From Clostridia bacterium (GTDB lineage Bacteria > Bacillota > Clostridia > Oscillospirales > Ruminococcaceae): DNA of 6,274 nucleotides. Shown piece after piece: positions 1 to 5,464 of the stretch. Each line of letters opens with the position of its first letter. Positions within the stretch are counted from its first letter, which is position 1. Where the stretch lies: positions 1-6,274 of the forward strand of contig JAGKVC010000238.1 in the NCBI GenBank assembly GCA_021152595.1, written 5' to 3'. The translations under genes were made by a program, and so were the position numbers. The notes beneath the pieces are model-generated. The model made no database searches. It had not been told where the DNA came from and saw nothing but the letters and a program-made list of their open reading frames with translations.

Positions 1-566
1 AGAAAAAGGATATCCGCGAAGAAACGGACAAAATGCTCGAGGCGGTCAACCTGACACAAGCCGCCCATAAGAAAATCGGCACATTTTCCGGCGGCATGCG
101 GCAGCGAGTCCTGCTGGCATCGAGTATGCTCGGCAAGCCGCAGGTACTCATCCTCGACGAGCCGACCGCCGGACTGGATCCCGAGGAGCGCATCCGCATC
201 CGCAATGATATCGCAGAGCTTGCCCGTGACAGGATCGTGCTGCTTGCAACGCATGTCGTCAGTGATATCGCGTGCATTGCAAAGCAGGTGCTTCTGATCC
301 GCGGCGGCAAAGTGATCGCATTCGATACGCCGCAGAATATGCTCGCGGATGCCGAGGGCAAAATCGGGGAATTCTCCGGCACATACGAGGAGATCCGCGC
401 CTTGCAGGAGCAGTATCCGAACGGCGAGATCGCACAGCACCGCGACGGCTTTGTCCTTCGCATCGCCGCAGATCCGCTGCCGGAGAACTGCAAGCCCGTC
501 CGCGAGAACCTGACGCTTGAGGATGTCTGCCATCTCTATCTCAAAGGAGAGCGGCGCTATGGCTGA
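1..566 (+). CDS. ABC transporter ATP-binding protein, C-terminal part (5' truncated by window edge)
   Basis: This is the nucleotide-binding subunit of an ABC transporter, which would hydrolyse ATP on the cytoplasmic face to drive the permease encoded next. The reading frame is open from base 3 to the TGA at 564-566, so the true start and the Walker A motif lie left of the window. In order, the visible part shows the ABC signature FSGGMRQR (around 87-110), Walker B VLILDEP (around 147-167), the D-loop GLDP and the switch histidine in LLATHVVSDI (around 241-270). After the core comes a roughly 80-residue tail ending in LTLEDVCHLYLKG, the 'LEDVF' type of C-terminus typical of ATPases that pair with ABC-2 permeases. 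The ATG at 33 is an internal methionine, not a start. The stop overlaps the permease start by 8 bases, so the two subunits are probably translationally coupled. The family call is secure; the substrate cannot be read from the sequence. Confidence 0.95.
   Translation, partial: KKDIREETDKMLEAVNLTQAAHKKIGTFSGGMRQRVLLASSMLGKPQVLILDEPTAGLDPEERIRIRNDIAELARDRIVLLATHVVSDIACIAKQVLLIRGGKVIAFDTPQNMLADAEGKIGEFSGTYEEIRALQEQYPNGEIAQHRDGFVLRIAADPLPENCKPVRENLTLEDVCHLYLKGERRYG
545..550 (+). promoter_or_regulatory. Ribosome binding site fixing the permease start at 559
   Basis: AGGAGA lies 8 bases before the ATG at 559, inside the end of the ATPase gene. An upstream in-frame TTG at 517 would add 14 residues but has no comparable site. 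The 559 start is therefore preferred. Confidence 0.8.
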
Positions 567-2652
567 ACTGCAAAGGCTGCTGCTCTCCCCGAAACGGCTG
601 ATTATCCTGCTGATGATCGCGGTCGTGAATCTCGCAATGTTCTCGGGATATTGCAGGGCAGAGCGTGAGCAGTCCATCGCCTATTACAATACAATGAAGA
701 TGTACGGCATCAACGCACAAGGCGAGGAATACCGCGAAAAAAAGCAGTATCTCGAACAGGAGTACGGCGAATATCTCAGCTATGTGCAGAATCAGTCACA
801 GTCTCAGTCGATCCTCGGCAAGCTGACAAAGCAGAATTCCTATTTAGACCGCAACGCTGAGAAAACGCAGCATGATTACGCAAAGCTCAGCGGCATCACG
901 CTCCGCGACGGCGAGAACCGCGGCATCAATGCGGTGCGCAGCTACAAGATCACAGATTATCTGCTGCTGATTGCGCCGCTGCTGCTGATTCTCGAGCTGC
1001 TCGCCGATGCGGATTCCGCCGCCGGTGATCTGGTGCGCGCAACAAAGCAGGGGCGCGTGCCGCTCTGTGCTTGGCGGATTCTGGCGGTCGTGCTGCATGC
1101 AGCCGTCTCCGTTCTGACGCTTTACGGCGGCAATATTCTGTTTACATGCAGATTTTACGGCAATCCGGGCTTTTCCCGTCCTGTGCAGTCGATACCGGAA
1201 TTTCTGGTCTGTGCGCAGCGCGTGACCGTCGGCGGCTATCTGCTGGCGGCAGGCATGCTGAAAATCCTCGCTCTGACCGTGATATCTCTGCTCATCTGGA
1301 TACTTCTCGCGCGGTTTCATCCGCTGACGGGCTGGACGCTTTCCGCGCTCTGGCTCGGCAGTGCATGGCTGCTGCACCGGCTCATCGTCCCGACCTCGGG
1401 GCTGAATTACCTCAAATTCCTGAACGTCTTTGCAGCCGTCGATGCGGATATCTTTTTCTCGCAGTACTGCAATCTCAATCTCTTCGGCAGACCGTGCGGA
1501 TTTTTCGGGATGATGCTGCTGTTCTGCTTCGGATTGCTGCTGCTCGGGATCATACTCAGTCTGTGCCTGATCGGTTTTGCATATCCGAAAAAGACCGGCG
1601 CACGCATGGAAGCGCTCAGGGACAAATTCGCACAGTTCATGGCGCGGCATCTTCCGGTGCATACACTTCTCGGATCAGAGGGCTGGAAGCTGCTGATCGC
1701 GCAGAAAGGGCTGCTGCTCCTGCTGCTGACGGCGCTCATGGGATTCTCGCTCTGGCAGGATATCCGCGTCTATATACCGGTCACAAAGGAGACCTCACGG
1801 TTCTATGACCTGTTTTCCGGCGAGGTGACGCAGAAAAATATCGAGCGCGCGGCATATATCATCGAAGGTGAAATAAAAAGCGTGCGCAACAGTCAGACTG
1901 CGCTGGGCAGAGCGTATCTCGAACGCGCGCGGACAGATAAATCGCAATCGGCAGAGCGCAGCCGGATCACGCGGCATATCGGGAAGATTCAGCAGAGCAT
2001 GGCAAAATCGCAGCAGGAGCTGATCGCATACCGCAAATGCCTCAATTCGATGCTCCGGCTCGCGCAGTATACAAAGCAAACCGGCAGAGCAGCGTGGTTC
2101 ATCCGGACAGAGAGCTACATGGTTCTGTTCCACGATTCGGCAGCCGAACACCGCTGCTGTATGGTACTGCTGCTGTACCTGATCTTCGCGTTTTCGGGGA
2201 TCAAAGCCTATGACAACCGCTATGAAACGCGCATGCTGCTGAAAAGCACAAAGCGCGGCAGATCTGGGATTTTTGCCGCACAGGGATTCTGGATCATGCT
2301 CCTGACGGCGCTCGCGGTCACGGGACTGCACGGCGTTTATCTGCTGCATCTGATACAGGATGCCGGATTTCCGTCGCTGGATGCGCCTGCACAAAGTCTC
2401 GAATTGTTCCGGTGGATTCCGTTTTCCGTGACGATCCGCGGGATTATCGTGCTGCATTTTGTACTGCGTTATCTGGCAGCGCTCGCCGTGACGGCAGGCA
2501 TCTGTGTGATCAGCCGTCTGAGCCGCACACCGCAGAAGGCGCTGCTCACGGCAATGGTAATCTTCCTGCTGCCGAGTGCGCTTGCAGAAAGCGGCATCAA
2601 GCAGCTTGAGGTTCTGAATTTCGTCCGCAGACTGACCTGCTGCATCTCATAA
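559..2652 (+). CDS. ABC-2-type permease with internally duplicated architecture
   Basis: This is a 697-residue integral membrane protein and the presumed permease partner of the preceding ATPase. The start at 559 is chosen for its AGGAGA site and for the short overlap usual in such operons. Half 1 has a membrane helix at about residues 14-31, a hydrophilic glutamate/glutamine-rich outer loop at about 32-130, then several hydrophobic segments (about 133-148, 171-195, 225-250, 258-275, 314-340). After a basic cytoplasmic link (342-380), half 2 repeats the plan: helix 384-398, a charged outer loop (about 400-530) and helices at about 533-547, 577-598, 624-652 and 660-675. The motif T-K-x-G-R occurs at 162-166 and again at 564-568. 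V-T-(V/I)-x-G occurs at 222-226 and 624-628, so both are exactly 402 residues apart. These are signs of an internal duplication of an ABC-2 unit. The substrate is unknown; peptide or antimicrobial export is only a guess. A terminator follows directly. Confidence 0.87.
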   Translation: MAELQRLLLSPKRLIILLMIAVVNLAMFSGYCRAEREQSIAYYNTMKMYGINAQGEEYREKKQYLEQEYGEYLSYVQNQSQSQSILGKLTKQNSYLDRNAEKTQHDYAKLSGITLRDGENRGINAVRSYKITDYLLLIAPLLLILELLADADSAAGDLVRATKQGRVPLCAWRILAVVLHAAVSVLTLYGGNILFTCRFYGNPGFSRPVQSIPEFLVCAQRVTVGGYLLAAGMLKILALTVISLLIWILLARFHPLTGWTLSALWLGSAWLLHRLIVPTSGLNYLKFLNVFAAVDADIFFSQYCNLNLFGRPCGFFGMMLLFCFGLLLLGIILSLCLIGFAYPKKTGARMEALRDKFAQFMARHLPVHTLLGSEGWKLLIAQKGLLLLLLTALMGFSLWQDIRVYIPVTKETSRFYDLFSGEVTQKNIERAAYIIEGEIKSVRNSQTALGRAYLERARTDKSQSAERSRITRHIGKIQQSMAKSQQELIAYRKCLNSMLRLAQYTKQTGRAAWFIRTESYMVLFHDSAAEHRCCMVLLLYLIFAFSGIKAYDNRYETRMLLKSTKRGRSGIFAAQGFWIMLLTALAVTGLHGVYLLHLIQDAGFPSLDAPAQSLELFRWIPFSVTIRGIIVLHFVLRYLAALAVTAGICVISRLSRTPQKALLTAMVIFLLPSALAESGIKQLEVLNFVRRLTCCIS

Positions 2653-2656
2653 ACTC

Positions 2657-2691
2657 AGCCCGACCGGTTGCAGAACCGATCGGGCTTTTTT
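2657..2691 (+). terminator. Rho-independent terminator of the ABC operon
   Basis: A 13-bp stem with one C/A mismatch (2657-2669 paired with 2674-2686) encloses a GCAG loop and runs into six T residues (2686-2691). It starts 4 bases after the permease stop codon. The GC-rich stem and clean T tract make it a confident terminator. Confidence 0.93.
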
Positions 2692-2721
2692 CAAAAGTCA
2701 GAATTATTTTTCCTTCGCCCA

Positions 2722-2750
2722 TTGCACTTTTTGCAGTATTATGGTATAAT
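2722..2750 (+). promoter_or_regulatory. Vegetative (sigma-A-type) promoter for the ACT/DUF711 operon
   Basis: TTGCAC at 2722-2727 is separated by 17 bases from a perfect TATAAT at 2745-2750. A TG at 2742-2743 gives an extended -10 element. Transcription should begin near 2757, leaving a leader of about 53 bases before the ATG at 2810. The near-consensus match suggests strong, possibly housekeeping expression. It lies just after the upstream terminator, confirming a separate transcription unit. Confidence 0.88.
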
Positions 2751-2762
2751 AATAGAGTATGC

Positions 2763-2779
2763 TCCGGTCAGGAACCGGA
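2763..2779 (+). other. Small hairpin in the 5' leader of the ACT/DUF711 operon
   Basis: TCCGGT (2763-2768) pairs perfectly with ACCGGA (2774-2779) across a 5-base loop. It sits a few bases from the predicted transcription start and ends 15 bases before the ribosome binding site, so it does not sequester that site. It may simply stabilise the 5' end of the mRNA; no riboswitch fold is recognisable. Confidence 0.45.
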
Positions 2780-2794
2780 AAACCAGATTGATAG

Positions 2795-2801
2795 AAGGAG
2801 G
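2795..2801 (+). promoter_or_regulatory. Strong ribosome binding site of the ACT-domain gene
   Basis: AAGGAGG is a full anti-Shine-Dalgarno match placed 8 bases before the ATG at 2810. It fixes that start. Confidence 0.9.
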
Positions 2802-2809
2802 CTTTCCGT

Positions 2810-3079
2810 ATGAAAGCAGTCATTACAGTCATCGGTCATGATACCGTCGGCATCCTGCACAAGGTCAGCGGCATCTGTGCAGAAAAGAACGCAAATGTCA
2901 TCGAGGTCACGCAGAGCGTGCTTCAGGATTTGTTTGCGATGTTCATGCTCGTGGATATCCGCGGCATCAGCTGTGAATTCTCAGAGCTTTCCGAGGCACT
3001 GACCGCGCTCGGCAAGGAGCTTGGTCTCTCGATCCACGTCATGCACGAGGATATTTTCAATTCCATGCACCGCATCTGA
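2810..3079 (+). CDS. Free-standing ACT domain protein, UPF0237 family
   Basis: This 89-residue protein consists of a single ACT domain, a small ligand-binding fold that usually dimerises and senses amino acids or related metabolites. The start MKAVITVIGHDTVGILHKVS shows the typical first strand followed by the G-x-D-x-x-G-I loop of the GcvR-like ACT group, where the ligand generally sits at the dimer interface. The remainder (NANVIEVTQSVLQDLFAMFMLVDI and a C-terminal helix-strand ending near HVMHEDIF) matches the UPF0237 family in order and length, so the gene is complete. It is the first gene after a strong promoter, and the DUF711 gene follows after 15 bases. This pairing is conserved in Firmicutes, for example the adjacent Streptococcus pneumoniae genes SP0238 and SP0239. 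The ACT protein is therefore a plausible regulator or partner of the DUF711 protein. The ligand is not known. Confidence 0.93.
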   Translation: MKAVITVIGHDTVGILHKVSGICAEKNANVIEVTQSVLQDLFAMFMLVDIRGISCEFSELSEALTALGKELGLSIHVMHEDIFNSMHRI

Positions 3080-3082
3080 TTT

Positions 3083-3089
3083 AGGGAGG
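3083..3089 (+). promoter_or_regulatory. Ribosome binding site of the DUF711 gene
   Basis: AGGGAGG lies 5 bases before the ATG at 3095, in the 15-base gap after the ACT gene. The spacing is a little short but acceptable, and it supports the start that gives the family-typical N-terminus. Confidence 0.8.
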
Positions 3090-3094
3090 ACACT

Positions 3095-4171
3095 ATGCTC
3101 AATACCTCTGATATACTGGAAACAATCCGCATGATTCAGGACGAATGCCTTGATATCCGAACCATTACGATGGGCATTTCGCTTCTGGACTGCTGTGCGG
3201 AGGATATGAATACCGTCTGCGACCGTGTCTATGAAAAGATCACGCGCAAGGCTGAAAAGCTCGTTGCAACCGGTCAGCAGATCGAAACCGAATACGGCAT
3301 CCCGATCATCAACAAGCGTATTTCGATCACCCCTGCCGCGATGCTCGTCAGCGCGACAAGAGGCGGCGATCCGGTACTGCTCGCAAGAACACTCCAGCGC
3401 GCCGCAGAAACAACCGGCGTCAACTTCATCGGCGGCTTTTCCGCACTGGTACACAAGGGCTTTTCCGCCGGACCGGGCGTTGTCCGCGCAGCAATCGAAA
3501 AATATCCGGATGCCACGATCGACGAGCTTGCGAATATCATCAAGCGCACCGCATTCAAGATCACGCGCATGGGACAGCTTGTCGGCACGCGCGCCTCGAA
3601 GATGCTCGGTGTACCGTTCGGCATTGTGGATCTCTCGCTCGCCCCGACGCCTGCTGTCGGCGACAGCGTCGCGCATATTCTCGAGGGCATGGGACTCTCG
3701 ATCTGCGGCATGCACGGCACAACGGCAGCGCTCGCACTGCTCAATGATGCCGTCAAGAAGGGCGGCGTGATGGCATCCTCGAGCGTCGGCGGACTTTCCG
3801 GCGCATTCATTCCTGTCTCGGAGGATGCCGGCATGATCGACGCTGCAAATTCGGGTGTTCTCTCGATCGAGAAGCTCGAGGCAATGACCGCAGTCTGCTC
3901 GGTCGGTCTGGATATGATCGTCATTCCGGGCGATACGCCTGCCTCTACGATCTCCGCGATCATCGCAGACGAAGCCGCAATCGGCATGGTCAACAGCAAG
4001 ACGACCGCTGTCCGCGTGATTCCTGCAATCGGCAAAAAAGAAGGCGAGGAGCTTGATTTCGGCGGTTTGTTCGGCGTCGGACCTGTCATGCCGGTACGCC
4101 GTGAGAGCGCAGAAAAGTTCATCGCGCGCGGCGGCAGAATCCCTGCACCGATGCAGAGCCTCAAGAACTGA
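3095..4171 (+). CDS. DUF711/UPF0210 'PFL family' protein with a large internal in-frame deletion
   Basis: The family is cytoplasmic and structurally related to pyruvate formate-lyase-like folds; its reaction is not established. The N-terminal part (residues 1-123) is family-typical: LDIRTITMGISLLDC at 19-33, GIPIINKRISITP at 68-80 and NFIGGFSALVHKGF at 110-123. The C-terminal part (126-358) is equally typical: GPGVV at 126-130, AFKITRMGQLVG at 153-164, GIVDLSLAPTPAVGDS at 176-191, HGTTAALALLND at 207-218, GGLSGAFIPVSED at 232-244 and the end GGRIPAP. From memory, relatives have about 445-455 residues, with a block of about 90 between 'HKGF' and 'SGPGVV'. That block carries the conserved VCSSVN and GAFHGVGE stretches and is absent here. 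No frameshift or stop is visible. It could be a lineage-specific short form, a decayed gene or an assembly collapse. Family membership is firm, but function in this form is doubtful. Confidence 0.93.
   Translation: MLNTSDILETIRMIQDECLDIRTITMGISLLDCCAEDMNTVCDRVYEKITRKAEKLVATGQQIETEYGIPIINKRISITPAAMLVSATRGGDPVLLARTLQRAAETTGVNFIGGFSALVHKGFSAGPGVVRAAIEKYPDATIDELANIIKRTAFKITRMGQLVGTRASKMLGVPFGIVDLSLAPTPAVGDSVAHILEGMGLSICGMHGTTAALALLNDAVKKGGVMASSSVGGLSGAFIPVSEDAGMIDAANSGVLSIEKLEAMTAVCSVGLDMIVIPGDTPASTISAIIADEAAIGMVNSKTTAVRVIPAIGKKEGEELDFGGLFGVGPVMPVRRESAEKFIARGGRIPAPMQSLKN
3434..3468 (+). repeat. 11-bp direct repeat next to the DUF711 deletion point
   Basis: GGCTTTTCCGC occurs at 3434-3444 and again at 3458-3468, 24 bases apart and in the same frame, each encoding Gly-Phe-Ser-Ala. 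The second copy lies exactly at the apparent junction where about 90 family residues are missing. The first GFSA is a normal family motif. The second reads as the fusion of the normal 'HKGF' with the normal '(S)GPGVV', so the junction may have formed through short sequence matches. Confidence 0.6.
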
Positions 4172-4177
4172 TTTTCA

Positions 4178-4205
4178 CACGATCCGTATACGAAACCACG
4201 ATCCG
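4178..4205 (+). repeat. 9-bp direct repeat upstream of the GH3 genes
   Basis: CACGATCCG occurs at 4178-4186 and 4197-4205, starts 19 bases apart, in the 81-base spacer after the DUF711 gene. It could be a paired operator or chance. No convincing -35/-10 promoter was found nearby. Confidence 0.4.
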
Positions 4206-4227
4206 GCATGTACATTTTGCATGCCGG
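4203..4227 (+). terminator. Inverted repeat between DUF711 and GH3 genes, possible weak terminator or operator
   Basis: CCGGCATG (4203-4210) and CATGCCGG (4220-4227) form a perfect 8-bp stem around a 9-base loop. The downstream bases (TTCTGCGCTTT) are only partly T-rich, so as a terminator it would be weak. It begins 31 bases after the DUF711 stop and 25 bases separate its end from the preferred GH3 start. It may partly insulate the two units or bind a regulator. It also spans an in-frame ATG at 4208, which argues against that ATG as a start. Confidence 0.5.
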
Positions 4228-4240
4228 TTCTGCGCTTTAC

Positions 4241-4246
4241 AGGAAA
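4241..4246 (+). promoter_or_regulatory. Ribosome binding site deciding the first GH3 start
   Basis: AGGAAA at 4241-4246 is the only purine-rich site before the gene. Its AGG core is 9 bases from the ATG at 4253 and only 3 from the ATG at 4247, favouring 4253. The ATG at 4208 has no site. Confidence 0.55.
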
Positions 4247-4252
4247 ATGAAA

Positions 4253-5464
4253 ATGAAAAAAGATATTTGGAAGCTGCCGCTGATTCTGCTCCCTGCGGCC
4301 GGCATGGCGATTCTTTGCAGTTGTGATATCGGCGAACCGATCGCGCCGATGACCGACGATTCCCGTGTGATCGAGTATCCCGAGGGTGCGCTGACCACGA
4401 CCGAGACCACCGTGATCACCACGACCACGAACGCATATACACCGCCTGACGATCCGGCGCTTGTTGATATTCTGGATTCACTCAGTCTCGAGCAGAAGGC
4501 AGCGCAGATGATGCTGGTCGGCTGCACGGATGCGTCTGTCGGCGACTATGTCTGTGCAAACGGCGCAGGCGGACTCTGTCTTTTTGCGCAGCCGTTTGAA
4601 TATAAAACCGCAGAGGATGTCCGCGCCATGACCGCCGGATTTCAGGATGCGGCAGAGATTCCGGTTCTGCTCTCGGTCGATGAAGAGGGCGGCGGTGTCT
4701 GCCGTGTCAGCATCAATCCGAATCTGCGCGAGACAAATTTCTGGAGTCCGCGCTTCCTGTTCAATCAGGGCGGCTGGGATCTGATCCGCAGCGATACCGA
4801 GGAAAAAGCGGATTTTCTGCTGGATCTCGGACTCAATGTCAATCTCGCGCCGGTCTGCGATGTGCCGTTCAGCGAGGGCGATTTCATCTATCCGCGCTGC
4901 TTCAGCACCGATGCCGCGGAAACGTCGGAGTATATCGACACCGTTGTCAGCATCATGAAAGAGAAAAAGCTCGGCAGTACGCTCAAGCATTTTCCGGGAT
5001 ACGGCGGCAGTGCCGACACGCATCTCAATATGGCTTATGACGGACGCGAGTTTCTGGAATTCACCTCACGCGACTTTCTGCCGTTCATCGCAGGCATGGA
5101 TGCCGGTGCCGATTCTGTCATGGTGACGCACAATATCATCGAGTGCATGGACGGTGAACAGCCTGCCTCGCTCTCCCCCGAGGTTCACCGCATTCTGCGC
5201 GAGGATCTCGGATTCAGAGGCGTTATCATCACGGATGATCTCAATATGAACGCAATTACGCAGTTTACCGGCGGCGAGAATCCGGCGGTTGCAGCGGTGC
5301 TTGCAGGCAATGATCTGTTGTGCTACGCAGAATTTGACAGCTCCGTGCAGGCGATCACAGACGCCGTGCGCGCCGGCACAATCGAGGAAGAGCAGATCGA
5401 CGCCTCTGTGCTGCGGATCCTCTACTGGAAGCAGACGCTCGGTCTGCTGGGGGATGCGCCATGA
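4253..5464 (+). CDS. Lipoprotein glycoside hydrolase family 3 (NagZ-like beta-N-acetylhexosaminidase type)
   Basis: This 403-residue, probably surface-anchored exo-glycosidase has a lysine-led signal peptide (residues 1-23) and a lipobox L-C-S-C, with Cys24 as the predicted lipid site. A threonine-rich stretch at about 48-63 is followed by a single GH3 TIM-barrel domain from about 68. Visible GH3 hallmarks are QKAAQMML at 81-88, VDEEGG at 142-147 with Arg151, KHFPGYG at 245-251 and the Asp-x-His pair D255/H257, which serves as general acid/base dyad in NagZ-type enzymes. The ITDDLNM motif at 326-332 has D328 as expected nucleophile. All catalytic residues of the NagZ type are therefore present. 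The family commonly releases terminal N-acetylglucosamine from peptidoglycan fragments or other glycans, but the substrate is inferred. The start could also be 4247 (two residues longer). Its stop overlaps the next gene, a paralog, by ATGA. Length fits a one-domain NagZ-like enzyme. Confidence 0.9.
   Translation: MKKDIWKLPLILLPAAGMAILCSCDIGEPIAPMTDDSRVIEYPEGALTTTETTVITTTTNAYTPPDDPALVDILDSLSLEQKAAQMMLVGCTDASVGDYVCANGAGGLCLFAQPFEYKTAEDVRAMTAGFQDAAEIPVLLSVDEEGGGVCRVSINPNLRETNFWSPRFLFNQGGWDLIRSDTEEKADFLLDLGLNVNLAPVCDVPFSEGDFIYPRCFSTDAAETSEYIDTVVSIMKEKKLGSTLKHFPGYGGSADTHLNMAYDGREFLEFTSRDFLPFIAGMDAGADSVMVTHNIIECMDGEQPASLSPEVHRILREDLGFRGVIITDDLNMNAITQFTGGENPAVAAVLAGNDLLCYAEFDSSVQAITDAVRAGTIEEEQIDASVLRILYWKQTLGLLGDAP

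Noticed and set aside
517..558. Longer permease start at the TTG codon at 517
   Set aside because: It would overlap the ATPase by 50 bases and lacks a good ribosome binding site, whereas the ATG at 559 has AGGAGA at ideal spacing.
844..1662. Long open frame on the - strand (272 codons) inside the permease gene
   Set aside because: It mirrors the strongly supported permease on the + strand, has a low-complexity Arg/Gln/His-rich composition, shows no recognisable domain and has no supported promoter or ribosome binding site. Such antisense frames are common in GC-rich genes.
2757..2809. Riboswitch in the leader of the ACT/DUF711 operon
   Set aside because: The leader is only about 53 bases with a single 6-bp hairpin and no terminator or ribosome-site sequestering alternative, so it is too short for known riboswitch classes.
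3225..3770. + strand frame of 181 codons overlapping the DUF711 gene in another phase
   Set aside because: Its product is Arg/Ser-rich with no domain, and the overlapping frame is clearly coding.
3274..4215. Long open frame on the - strand (313 codons) opposite the DUF711 gene
   Set aside because: The + strand product is a well-conserved family member. The reverse product is Ser/Pro/Ala/Ile-rich with no known motif, as expected for a shadow frame.
4208..4252. Longer first GH3 start at the ATG at 4208
   Set aside because: It has no ribosome binding site, lies inside the palindrome and would put 15 extra residues before an otherwise standard lipoprotein signal peptide.
4708..4726. Substitution of DEEGG for the DQEGG seen in proteobacterial NagZ as a sign of lost function
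   Set aside because: The motif spans roughly 4676-4696 in the first GH3 gene and recurs in the second. As far as I recall, DEEGG is a common variant in Bacillota GH3 proteins, and the catalytic Asp/His dyad and nucleophile are intact in the first enzyme.
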